Assembly: GCA_035714085.1 (NCBI GenBank)
Contig: DASTMP010000476.1
Coordinates: 10,813-74,812, forward strand
Origin: JAJVID01 sp035714085
Lineage (GTDB): Bacteria; Acidobacteriota; Blastocatellia; RBC074
DNA length: 64,000 bases
Direction of reading: 5' to 3'
The first letter of the stretch is position 1. The number at the start of each line of letters is the position of its first letter. The translations under genes were made by a program, and so were the position numbers. Positions 15,007-23,976 of this stretch are shown in pieces. The notes under the pieces were generated by a model. It made no database searches and had not been told where the DNA came from. It saw nothing but the letters and a program-made list of their open reading frames with translations.

Positions 15007-16797
15007 ATGCTTCGATTCACCCGATTCACGATTTTTCTCTCGACAGCTCTTCTCCTCGTCTTTGACATCGCGAACGCGCAAACTTCGCAGGTCGACAATC
15101 GCCCGCGTACGGCTTCGATCAGCGGGCGCGTGACCATTGCCGGGAAAGCGGCGGCCAACGTTAAAGTCACTGTAACTGAGGTCAAGGAAAGACCGACTAT
15201 CGGGAACCAGGACTTTTCAATAGGGCTGCCAGGATCGGGCGCCGGAGAGGATCACGTAGTCCTGACCGACGCCGAGGGGCGTTACCGCGTGACCAATTTG
15301 CCCGAAGGCAAATATGAAGCGCGTGCGCTGCTAGGATCTTACGTCAGAGAAAAGCCCTCTTCGAACGCTTCCCTCAAGGAATCATTCTCGCTCGATGAAG
15401 GCGCCTCGCGGGAGAACGTTGATTTCGCGCTTGTGCGCGGCGGGGTCATCACCGGGCGCGTGACCGACGCGGACGGACGCCCGTTGATCGCAAGGGGCGT
15501 CATTTTACAGGTCGTGGATGAGGAGGGGCGGAAACATGACGCCCGTGGCCTTCCGAACCTGATGACGACATTTGAGATGTTTCAAACCGATGATCGCGGA
15601 GTTTATCGCATCTTCGGACTCCGCGCGGGGCGCTATCTGGTCAGCGCGGGCGGAGAGTCAGACATCTTTTATTCGCGCGCGTGGCATCCGGACGCCTCCG
15701 ATGAAAGTCAGGCGAAAATCATCGAAGTCGCCGCAGGCGGCGAAAGCGCCGGCGCTGACATCAGGCTCGGCGCCGCAAAGAAGACTTACGAAGCGTTGGG
15801 GCGCGTCGTTGATGACGAGACGGGTAAGCCCATTGCTGGCGCCGGCGTGAGCTGTATCAAAGTCAAGGGCGTCAACGAGGGCGCGGCGATTGACGGCGCC
15901 GAGTTCAGCGGATTCGGCGGAAACTCAAGGACCGATGAGCAGGGCAATTTCCGGCTTAGCGGTCTCACCTCGGGACAGTACAGCGTGGGTCTCGCCGACT
16001 ACGAATCGTTTCTGACGGGCGGCGGCAGTAGTTATTACGGCGATGGGATGAAGTTCGAGGTTCACGGCGGCAACGTGGCCGGCATTGAGGTCAGAGCGAA
16101 AATCGGCGCGACGATCAGCGGCGTCGCCATAATCGAAGACGCGGATCAGTCCACAAAATCCAGCCTCTCGCAGACAATTATCATGACGCAGCCCATGCCG
16201 CCTCCGCCGAATGAAATAGATGAAAACGCGTTTGCAATGGCGCCAGCGACTTCTCGAATCGGAATTGACGGCGGCTTTTCCCTCAAGGGCCTTCGGCCCG
16301 GCAAGGTAATGATACAGGCTTTCAGCATGACCGGCGGCGCGCTCAGCATCATGCGAATCGAACGAGGCGGAGTTGAGATGAACGATGGAATCGTCGTCAC
16401 AGGCCGCGAAGACATCACGGGTATCCGGATAGTTTTAGGAAAGGCCTCGGGCGTGATTCGCGGTCAAGTAGAGACGATGGGCGGCGCATTGCCTAAAGGC
16501 TGGCGGATGTATGTGACGGCCCGCGGCGAACAAGAAGGCGCCGGCGCTGTGTTCGGAGGGTCCGGCGGTTCGGCGGAAGTTGATGGCAAAGGCCGGTTCG
16601 TAATCGAAGGGTTGGCGCCGGGCGAATATGAATTGATGTTGATCGCTCGACCGGAGTTAACTCCGAATTCGCCGCCGCAGCCCGCCCAAAACATGCCCGC
16701 GCCGGTCACACAAAAAATAGCTGTCACAAAAGGCCAGGAAACGCTGGTCACGATGACACTCGATCTGAGCAGGAAAAATCAGGAGGATAAACAATGA
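15007..16797 (+). CDS. Array gene A1: secreted five-module carboxypeptidase-regulatory-like protein
   Basis: A 596-residue exported protein. The signal peptide is residues 1-24 (cleavage probably after ANA, before QTSQ). It is followed by about five prealbumin-like beta modules, each opening with S-x-x-G-R-V and closing with a G-x-F-x-x-x-G-L-x-x-G-x-Y turn. Examples are TASISGRVTIAG, GGVITGRVTDADGRPL with TDDRGVYRIFGLRAGRY, ALGRVVDDETGKP, and VIRGQVETMGGALPKG. No enzyme motif, anchor or sorting signal is visible, so the product may be periplasmic or surface-associated. It is the first of ten tandem paralogues. AAGGAGG precedes the ATG, and the stop overlaps gene B1 (ATGA). Confidence 0.85.
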   Translation: MLRFTRFTIFLSTALLLVFDIANAQTSQVDNRPRTASISGRVTIAGKAAANVKVTVTEVKERPTIGNQDFSIGLPGSGAGEDHVVLTDAEGRYRVTNLPEGKYEARALLGSYVREKPSSNASLKESFSLDEGASRENVDFALVRGGVITGRVTDADGRPLIARGVILQVVDEEGRKHDARGLPNLMTTFEMFQTDDRGVYRIFGLRAGRYLVSAGGESDIFYSRAWHPDASDESQAKIIEVAAGGESAGADIRLGAAKKTYEALGRVVDDETGKPIAGAGVSCIKVKGVNEGAAIDGAEFSGFGGNSRTDEQGNFRLSGLTSGQYSVGLADYESFLTGGGSSYYGDGMKFEVHGGNVAGIEVRAKIGATISGVAIIEDADQSTKSSLSQTIIMTQPMPPPPNEIDENAFAMAPATSRIGIDGGFSLKGLRPGKVMIQAFSMTGGALSIMRIERGGVEMNDGIVVTGREDITGIRIVLGKASGVIRGQVETMGGALPKGWRMYVTARGEQEGAGAVFGGSGGSAEVDGKGRFVIEGLAPGEYELMLIARPELTPNSPPQPAQNMPAPVTQKIAVTKGQETLVTMTLDLSRKNQEDKQ

Positions 16798-18506
16798 AAA
16801 GTTTGTCGCTGATTGGCGCCGCTCTCCTCTTCATATCGGCGTCGTGGACGGCGACCGCGCAGGAGACGCAACCCAAGCGCGAAGGTGCGATCTCAGGGCG
16901 GCTGGTCGCGGACGACGGCCAGCCGATGGGGGGGGCGCAGGTGATGGCCATCGGAGTCGGCAACTCGCCGATCGCGAGCGCGCAGCAGTCGGCCAACTGT
17001 GACGCGGATGGGAATTTCAAAGTGACGGGATTGTCGAGCGGCGTCTACTCGCTCCTTGCGCGGGCGCCGGGCTACGTTTCCGTTCTGGACCAATCGCGCA
17101 AATACCGCATCGGCGAGAGCGTGATTGTCCGGATGGCCAGAGGCGGCGTGATCACTGGCCGCGTGACCGACGAGTTCGGCGAACCCATGGTCGGCGTCAG
17201 GGTCTCGGCCGATCGTGTGCGCGATTCTCAAGGCGGGCCGGACAGGAGCGCCCCGGTGATGAATGATTCATCGCGGATGACCGATGATCGTGGCGTCTAT
17301 CGTATCTACGGCCTCGAAGCGGGCGCTTATGTGGTTGGCGTCAACGTGGCGTCTCCGCCGTTCGGCGACCTGGGGCAGACAAGCCGTGAGATTCCGAGCT
17401 ATCACCCATCATCGCCCAGAGGCGCGGCTGTCGAGGTCAATCTGCGTGGCGCCGAAGAAGTAACCGGCGTTGACATTCGCGCGCGTGGCGTCCGAGGCCG
17501 TTCGATCAGCGGGACGATTTCTGGAGATACGCAAGGCGAGGGGTTGATCAATGGAGTCGCCGTAATGCTTTACGGAGCCGCGGACAAATATCTCGCGGGA
17601 GTGACCGCTCTGATCGGCGGACAGAACTTTTCGCTGCGCGGCGTGGAGGATGGCGAATACGAATTGATAGCGATGCGATTCAGCGAGAGCGCGGATTTCG
17701 CTCTCTCGGCGCCGAGGCGCGTTGCGGTGAGAGGCGCCGACGTCAACGGCGTCGAGTTGAAGCTGATGAAACTCGGTTCTATCTCTGGCCGGGTCGTCAT
17801 CGAGGCGCCGAAAGAAGAGTGCAAAGCCACTGTTCAGTTCAAGGTCGAGGAGGCCCTGATCGAAATGAAGCGCGACGATCGGACGCCCGGCGTTTTCTCG
17901 TCCGGACTTTTTCCGATGGAGGCCGGAATGTCTTTAGGCGACGCCACGCCCGAGAAAGACGGCGGCTTCACTGCGAAGAGCCTGGAGTCGGGCCACTATC
18001 GAATTAATACTGACCTGCCAGATGAAAACTGGTATGTACGCGCGATCACACAGGCCTCGACGCCGAAGCCTATTGACGTTTCTCGCGCCGGCGTCACGCT
18101 CAAGCAGGGCGAAAAAATTTCGGGAATCGAAATGATAATCGGCCAGGGCGCGGCAAGTCTTAGCGGCCGTGTCGTTCCATCGCGTGAAGGCGCGCAATTG
18201 CCGAAGCGGCTTCGCGCCCACCTGGTCCCGGCCGAGACGACCGCCGCTGACGACATGATCCGCTACGTCGAAGCGCCCGTCCGCGCCGACGGCTCGTTCG
18301 AGTTCAAACACATAGAGCCGGGCAAGTATCTATTGCATACGCGGCAGGCCACTGAAAAAGAAGCGAACGATGACCAGGCTCGCCCGCTTGCCTGGGACGC
18401 GGTCGAACGCGCGAAACTTCGCCGTGAAGCCGCGGCCGCGAAGAACGAAATCGAACTAAAAGTTTGTGAGCGCGTGAAAGAGTATGTTTTGAGGTTGCAG
18501 CCGTAA
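16794..18506 (+). CDS. Array gene B1: secreted five-module protein with C-terminal helical tail
   Basis: A 570-residue exported protein. Signal peptide about 1-22 (WTATAQ). Five beta modules follow: GAISGRLVADDGQPM; GGVITGRVTDEFGEPMVGV; SISGTISGDTQGEG; SISGRVVIEAPKEECKA; and SLSGRVVPSREGAQLPKRL. The tail (AWDAVERAKLRREAAAAKN, then ELKVCERVKEYVLRLQP) is predicted helical and is found only in type B. One Cys in module 4 and one in the tail are kept in all B proteins. It starts inside the A1 stop codon. Its last ~190 bases are nearly identical to those of gene B2. Confidence 0.85.
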   Translation: MKSLSLIGAALLFISASWTATAQETQPKREGAISGRLVADDGQPMGGAQVMAIGVGNSPIASAQQSANCDADGNFKVTGLSSGVYSLLARAPGYVSVLDQSRKYRIGESVIVRMARGGVITGRVTDEFGEPMVGVRVSADRVRDSQGGPDRSAPVMNDSSRMTDDRGVYRIYGLEAGAYVVGVNVASPPFGDLGQTSREIPSYHPSSPRGAAVEVNLRGAEEVTGVDIRARGVRGRSISGTISGDTQGEGLINGVAVMLYGAADKYLAGVTALIGGQNFSLRGVEDGEYELIAMRFSESADFALSAPRRVAVRGADVNGVELKLMKLGSISGRVVIEAPKEECKATVQFKVEEALIEMKRDDRTPGVFSSGLFPMEAGMSLGDATPEKDGGFTAKSLESGHYRINTDLPDENWYVRAITQASTPKPIDVSRAGVTLKQGEKISGIEMIIGQGAASLSGRVVPSREGAQLPKRLRAHLVPAETTAADDMIRYVEAPVRADGSFEFKHIEPGKYLLHTRQATEKEANDDQARPLAWDAVERAKLRREAAAAKNEIELKVCERVKEYVLRLQP

Positions 18507-18527
18507 CGACTGCAAAGGAGGGACACA

Positions 18528-20291
18528 ATGAGACACGGCCCGCTAAATCTCTTTTCGGTCTCGTCAATATTGGTTCTGGTTGCGTTCAGCCAATCCGCTG
18601 GCGCTCAGACGCAGCAGCGCGACAACCGCCCGCGCACGGCTTCGATCAGCGGCCGTGTGACAATTGCCGGAAAACCGGCTGTGAATGCGGTGATCACTGT
18701 CAGGGAAACCGATTTGAAACCCGATGCGGGCGGATCAGACGCCCCCATTCCCTACCAAGCCAAAGCGCGGACCGACGGCGATGGGCTTTATCTGGTCGGC
18801 GGCCTGGCTGAGGGGCGATACGTCGTCAGCGCAATGCTGAAGGCCTTCGTCGCAGCCGAGAGTTCCGTTAATCCCTCGCTGAGCCGGACGGTAACCCTCG
18901 ACGAAGGAGAAGCGCGGGAGACGATAGATTTCGCTCTGATCCGAGGCTGTGTCATAACCGGCAAAGTCATGGACGACGAGGGCGCACCGCTCATCGCGAC
19001 AAGCGTGCAGCTTTACACAGTGGATGAACAGGGACAGAAGCGTAACTACCAGGGCAACCTTCTGTATGAGATGTCCCAGACGGACGACCGGGGCGTTTAT
19101 CGCCTCTATGGGTTGCCGCCGGGGCGCTACGTTATCAGCGCGGGCGGCGGAGGAGGGGGCTCCGGGAGCGGAAAGTTCGCGCTCACCTGGCATCCCGACA
19201 CGATCGACGAGAAACAGGCCAGGATCATCGAAATCGAAGAGGGGAACGAGGTCACGGACGTCGACATCAGGTTCGGGAGCGTCGTGAAGACCTATGAAGC
19301 CGCGGGCCGCGTGGTCGACAGAGAGACAGGCAAACCGGTTCCCAGAATCAATGTTTCGTGCGTGTCGAAATCTGAGAAGGGCGGGTCCACCACGAGTTAT
19401 TCGACGAGCGCCGTCGCCGACGGGCAGGGCAATTTCAGGCTCGCCGGATTGCGGCCGGGACGTTACCAGGCCAGGATTGCGGACTATCAAGTCGAGACGG
19501 GTTATACAAGCGAGGCCACGGAGTTCGAAATCACAAATGACAGTGTGAGCGGCGTCGAGGTAAAAGTGTTCCCGGGCGCGACAATAAGCGGCGTCGTAGT
19601 CATCGATGGCGCCGCCGCCAAAGATAAACTTCAATCAATTTCCATCAACCCTGGCGTCACGCCCGCGAATTCAGGTTCTTATGCGCCGCAGTATTCCACT
19701 TCGGCGAAGGTCAATGCTGACGGTAGTTTCATCATCAAAGGGCTTCCGGCAGGCAGAGTCACTTTCCGTCTGAGTAGTGTTGGATTCCTGGCGCCGATCA
19801 AACGAATCGAGCGCGATGGCGTCGAGATCAAAGACGCGATCGCGGTGAGACCTGGGGAAGAGATTACCGGCGTTCGCATAACGCTCTATCAAGGGCAGGG
19901 ACGGATTCGCGGACAGGTTCAGATCACCGGAGGCGCGCTGCCCGATGGGCGTCGATTGATTGCCAGCGCCAGGCCATCGGCGACCGCCGACGAATCGAAG
20001 GCGTCCGACAGGGTACCCGTGGCGATTTACGGAGTGAGTAGATCCACCATCATCGATGAGAAGGGGCGCTTCGTGATCGAGGAATTGTCGGCCGGCGAAT
20101 ATGCTTTGTCCATTTCTGCCCTCAGGCAGACCGCGGATGGAAGCCGGGAGAGCTCGCCGTTGTCGAATCAGAACATCATAGTCAGAGAGAACGGCGCCAC
20201 TTCGATCACAATCACTATCGACCTGAACCAAATAAATCAGCCCAACAATCGGCCAAAAAATCAGCCTAACAATCAGGAGGATCGGCGATGA
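18528..20291 (+). CDS. Array gene A2: secreted five-module protein
   Basis: A 587-residue type-A protein, closest to A1: the mature start NRPRTASISGRVTIAGKPA is almost the same. Signal peptide about 1-26 (QSAGAQ). Module 2 has RGCVITGKVMDDEG where its relatives have GGVITGRV. The gene ends in a low-complexity Asn/Gln/Pro stretch (NQINQPNNRPKNQPNN) encoded by repeated AATCAGCC-AACAATC units, absent from the other copies. AAAGGAGG lies upstream of the ATG. The stop overlaps gene B2 by ATGA, as at A1/B1, which points to duplication of an A-B unit. Confidence 0.85.
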   Translation: MRHGPLNLFSVSSILVLVAFSQSAGAQTQQRDNRPRTASISGRVTIAGKPAVNAVITVRETDLKPDAGGSDAPIPYQAKARTDGDGLYLVGGLAEGRYVVSAMLKAFVAAESSVNPSLSRTVTLDEGEARETIDFALIRGCVITGKVMDDEGAPLIATSVQLYTVDEQGQKRNYQGNLLYEMSQTDDRGVYRLYGLPPGRYVISAGGGGGGSGSGKFALTWHPDTIDEKQARIIEIEEGNEVTDVDIRFGSVVKTYEAAGRVVDRETGKPVPRINVSCVSKSEKGGSTTSYSTSAVADGQGNFRLAGLRPGRYQARIADYQVETGYTSEATEFEITNDSVSGVEVKVFPGATISGVVVIDGAAAKDKLQSISINPGVTPANSGSYAPQYSTSAKVNADGSFIIKGLPAGRVTFRLSSVGFLAPIKRIERDGVEIKDAIAVRPGEEITGVRITLYQGQGRIRGQVQITGGALPDGRRLIASARPSATADESKASDRVPVAIYGVSRSTIIDEKGRFVIEELSAGEYALSISALRQTADGSRESSPLSNQNIIVRENGATSITITIDLNQINQPNNRPKNQPNNQEDRR

Positions 20292-22072
20292 GGGCGATGA
20301 AAGCGTTATTGACGATTCTTCTCTGCGCGACGCCGGTTCGAGTGGTAATCGCGCAGGCCGGGGCGAAGGAGTACGCGGAAGCGGCGAGCCAGTCGAGGAG
20401 CGACGGCGTGATTACCGGGCGCGTCGTCAACGACGCGGGGCGGCCCGTCGCCGGCGCGCCGATCTTCGTCATCAAAGCCGGCGTCAAGATTGCGAGCGGA
20501 TTGCAAATGGCGACCGCCGATGGCGAGGGCAATTTCAATGCGACCGGCCTTGGTCCCGGTTCTTACATGATAACCACGAACGTTTCGGGATATGTCATCG
20601 CCATTACCGATTCCGACCGCGATTACCATCGTCCGGGTGAGAACGTCACGATCAATCTGGTCAAAGGCGGAGTGATCACCGGGCGCGTCACCGACGCATA
20701 TGGCGAACCGATGGTCGGCGTTCGCACGCAGGCCGTTAAAGTGCGCGACCTGGAAGGCGGGCAGAAATATTTCAGTGGGCTTCGGGAACCGAATGGAAAG
20801 TTGACGGACGATCGCGGCGTCTATCGTCTTTATGGCCTGGAACCGGGGATTTACGTCGTCGGCGCTTCAAGTGACTCCCAGGGCTTGTACGGCGGCTTTT
20901 ACGCCGGGCGCGAGGCTGTGACGTGGCATCCGTCTTCTCCGCGCGCGACGGCTACGGAAATCACTGTGCGGAACGGGGAAGAGGTCACGGGCGCCGACAT
21001 CCGCCAGCGCGAAGAACGGGGTCGCACGATCAGCGGAACAGTCGCCGGCGCTGTTGCGTCCGGTTCGATGGACGAAATCATAGACATTATGCTGACGAGC
21101 GGCGCCGACAGGCAGTTGGTCGGGATGACGAGAGCATACAGGACGAAAAACTTCGCGATGTTCGGCGTGCCTGATGGCGAGTACGAGATGGCCGCTTTCC
21201 GGGCGAATCCCAGGGAAACCGATTTTGCAAGCTCGACGCCCCGCCGTGTAGTCGTGAAGGGCGCCGACGTGTCGGGAATCGAGCTGAGGATAACGCCGCC
21301 CGCTTCAATCTCCGGGCGGGTGAGAGTCGAGTCTTCAACTATGGGCGGAGCGAGAAAAAGCCCTTGCGAAGATGGGGCGCAGGCAAAGGAGCGGGCCTCG
21401 GTCGAAGATGTTCTGTTGAGCGCGGCGCCTGAGGACGAGTCGCGGCCGTCACTACAATCGATCGCCCCTTATTTTCGATACATTAGCGGCGCGATGGGCG
21501 GCGCGCCAGGTGAAAAAGGCGAATTCGCTTTGAGCGGGTTGGCTGCGGGGCGATTCTGGATCAAGGCCGATCTGCCCGACGACGCCTGGTACATCAGCGC
21601 CGTCACGCAACCGGCTTCGGGCGCGGCGAAAAAGCCGGCTGACGCTTCTCGCAATGGCATTGCCGTAAAGACTGGCGAAAGGCTGTCGGGCGTTGAAGTG
21701 ATCATTGCCGAAGGCGCGGCAAGTTTGAGTGGGCGAGTCGTTCCAGCGAATGAGGGATCCAAATTGCCCTCGCGGCTCCGCGTTCATTTGATTCCGGCTG
21801 AAGTTACGGCGGCGGACGACGCTCTCCGCTACGCCGAGAGGATGGTTCGCGCCGACGGCTCGTTCGAATTCAAGCACGTAGCGCCGGGCAAGTATCTGTT
21901 GCATACGCGGCAGGCCACGGAAAAAGAAGCGAACGATGACCAGGCTCGCCCGCTTGCCTGGGACGCGGTCGAACGCGCGAAGCTCCACCGCGAAGCCGCA
22001 GCGGCGAAGAACGAAATCGAACTAAAAGTTTGTGACCGCGTGAAAGAGCATGTTTTGAGATTGCAACCGTAA
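20288..22072 (+). CDS. Array gene B2: secreted five-module protein with helical tail
   Basis: A 594-residue type-B protein. Signal peptide about 1-22 (RVVIAQ). The second module keeps GGVITGRVTDAYGEPMVGV and LTDDRGVYRLYGLEPGIYVV. Module 4 has the conserved Cys within SPCEDGAQ, and the tail has ELKVCDRVKEHVLRLQP. The 3' end (about 21860-22080) and the first bases after the stop match B1 at about 93% by eye, which suggests recent duplication or gene conversion. GGAGG lies 7 bases before the ATG. Confidence 0.85.
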   Translation: MRAMKALLTILLCATPVRVVIAQAGAKEYAEAASQSRSDGVITGRVVNDAGRPVAGAPIFVIKAGVKIASGLQMATADGEGNFNATGLGPGSYMITTNVSGYVIAITDSDRDYHRPGENVTINLVKGGVITGRVTDAYGEPMVGVRTQAVKVRDLEGGQKYFSGLREPNGKLTDDRGVYRLYGLEPGIYVVGASSDSQGLYGGFYAGREAVTWHPSSPRATATEITVRNGEEVTGADIRQREERGRTISGTVAGAVASGSMDEIIDIMLTSGADRQLVGMTRAYRTKNFAMFGVPDGEYEMAAFRANPRETDFASSTPRRVVVKGADVSGIELRITPPASISGRVRVESSTMGGARKSPCEDGAQAKERASVEDVLLSAAPEDESRPSLQSIAPYFRYISGAMGGAPGEKGEFALSGLAAGRFWIKADLPDDAWYISAVTQPASGAAKKPADASRNGIAVKTGERLSGVEVIIAEGAASLSGRVVPANEGSKLPSRLRVHLIPAEVTAADDALRYAERMVRADGSFEFKHVAPGKYLLHTRQATEKEANDDQARPLAWDAVERAKLHREAAAAKNEIELKVCDRVKEHVLRLQP

Positions 22073-22092
22073 CGATTGCAATGGAGGAACGC

Positions 22093-23835
22093 ATGAAATT
22101 GTTCCTGCTCAATCTCCTTTCAGCTTTGTCAATATTGCTTCTGATTTCGACGGCCCAATGCAACGCGCAATCGCTACAGCGCGACACCCGCCCTCGCACG
22201 GCTTCGATCAGCGGTCGTGTGACTGTCGGCGGCGCTCCGGCGGCGAACGTCCTGGTGACAGTGGCGGAGGCCGATCCGCGGTCGCAGGGCGCGTTGTTCG
22301 GCGTCGAGTCGCCGCAAGGCGCCTCCATCGAGGTTCGGACCGGCAGTGATGGGCGTTATCGCGTTACGGGGCTAACCGAGGGTTCTTATGTGATCCGCGC
22401 GCTTTCGAAGGCCTATGTGCTGTCCAAGAGTCCGTTCGGAGTCGACGCCTTCAGGACGGTTACGGTCGACGAGGGGGAGTTGCGCGATGAAGTCGACATT
22501 GCGCTTGTCTGCGGCGGCGTGATCACAGGGCGCGTGATCGACGCCGAAGGCCGCCCCGTCATCGGGACGGAGGTACGGCTGTTCTCCGTGGATGAAAAAG
22601 GCAGGCCGAAGGAGGAACTCGATTCCCACTATGGACACAATGAATGGATGCTTCAAACAGATGATCGCGGCGTTTATCGCATCTACGGCCTGACTGCGGG
22701 GCGTTACATTCTCGGAGCGGGTGGCGAATGGGCTTCCGGTCTCGTGAGGCGTAAATCCTCCGAAACCTTCCACCCTGACGCGACGGATCAGAATCAGGCG
22801 AAGATCATCGAAGTCAAAGCGGGCGCAGAGGTCGCCGACATCGACATTCGACTCTGCGCCGGGGAAGACACGTATGCAGCCGCCGGCCGAGTCGTTGACG
22901 CTGAGACCGGACAACCTCTGCCCCGAGTCTCCGTGCTCTGCATGGAAGCGGCTGGGGGAACGCGTCATGGAAGACCAGCGGCAACGGATGACGAAGGCCG
23001 ATTCAAATGCGCCAATCTGGCGCCGGGGCGATACGAGCTAAGTTTGTGGGAACGGAGAGATGTTAGCAGCCCGCATTACAGCGAAAAGATCAGGTTTGAA
23101 GTGACCGACTCGGACGTGGGCGGTTTGGAGGTAAAGGCGATTCGAGGCGCGACCATCAGCGGCGTTGTCGTTGTCGAAGGCGCCAGCGATCCGGCGGTCA
23201 AAGCAAAATTGCAGCGGATGTCGGTCGTCGTCCAGGTCGAACGCCTTCGCGAATCGGATGCGGACAGCAGAGCCTATGAACGCCCTGACAGGATTATGGC
23301 GAGGATCGCCGGCGATGGCGGCTTCCGTTTGGCCGGAGCGTCGCCTGGAATGGCAAGTTTCTATTTGGAAGGCGATCAGGAGAACGCATTTTCGATCAGG
23401 CGCATCGAGCGCGATGGCGCGGAAATCAGAAGCGCCTTTGAAATCGGACGTGGGGAACAGATCACCGGCGTTCGAATCATCGTGGCTCACGACAACGGGA
23501 CGATTCGCGGTCAGGTGGAGATCGCTGGCGCCAAATTGCCCGAAGGCTGGCAGTTGGATATCTGGGCCACTCCGATTAAAACGACAACAGCCAATGAAGG
23601 CATGCCAGCATTTCATACCAACAGCAATGGGTCTGCGTTTGCGGATGAAAAGGGCCGGTTCGTGATCGAGAGATTGACCCCCGGAGAATACGAACTGAGT
23701 CTCAATGCAATGGTAAGAGAAGGCCAGGATTTCTGGACGAGCGCGCCGGGAACGAGTCAAGTCAAGCAGCGCGTCACCGTCAGAAGCGGCTCTGAGACGA
23801 TGGTCAAGCTCACTCTCGATCTGGAGCGCAAATAA
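22093..23835 (+). CDS. Array gene A3: secreted five-module protein
   Basis: About 580 residues, type A. I place the start at ATG 22093, with GGAGG five bases upstream; an in-frame ATG at 22081 overlaps that ribosome-binding site. Signal peptide ends near STAQCNAQ. The mature protein begins TRPRTASISGRVTVGGAPA, as in A1 and A2. Module 3 has the Cys-containing RVSVLCMEA. Unlike A1 and A2 it is not followed by a B gene; instead a decayed A-type 3' fragment fills the 141 bases before A4. Confidence 0.85.
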   Translation: MKLFLLNLLSALSILLLISTAQCNAQSLQRDTRPRTASISGRVTVGGAPAANVLVTVAEADPRSQGALFGVESPQGASIEVRTGSDGRYRVTGLTEGSYVIRALSKAYVLSKSPFGVDAFRTVTVDEGELRDEVDIALVCGGVITGRVIDAEGRPVIGTEVRLFSVDEKGRPKEELDSHYGHNEWMLQTDDRGVYRIYGLTAGRYILGAGGEWASGLVRRKSSETFHPDATDQNQAKIIEVKAGAEVADIDIRLCAGEDTYAAAGRVVDAETGQPLPRVSVLCMEAAGGTRHGRPAATDDEGRFKCANLAPGRYELSLWERRDVSSPHYSEKIRFEVTDSDVGGLEVKAIRGATISGVVVVEGASDPAVKAKLQRMSVVVQVERLRESDADSRAYERPDRIMARIAGDGGFRLAGASPGMASFYLEGDQENAFSIRRIERDGAEIRSAFEIGRGEQITGVRIIVAHDNGTIRGQVEIAGAKLPEGWQLDIWATPIKTTTANEGMPAFHTNSNGSAFADEKGRFVIERLTPGEYELSLNAMVREGQDFWTSAPGTSQVKQRVTVRSGSETMVKLTLDLERK

Positions 23836-23967
23836 CTTTTCATCAAGTTCAGATGCGGCGCGGGAGAGCAACCCCAAGTTTCTCCCGTGAAGCAGGCGAT
23901 ACGCGTCGCCAATGGGGTTGAGGCGCGCGCGGATTTCGTCGTTGATTTAAACAAAAGGGATCAATGA
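23836..23967 (+). pseudogene. Decayed 3' fragment of an A-type array gene
   Basis: From GTG 23887 the frame reads VKQAIRVANGVEARADFVVDLNKRDQ and then stops, matching the C-terminal ends of the A proteins (VKQRVTVRSGSETMVKLTLDL in A3, VTFVVDLGKK in A4). Just upstream, in another frame, SSSDAARESNPKFLP resembles GSRESSPLSNQ of A2, so a frameshift separates the two pieces. No start or upstream modules remain. This is the residue of a lost A copy. Confidence 0.7.
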
Positions 23968-23976
23968 GGAGGACAT

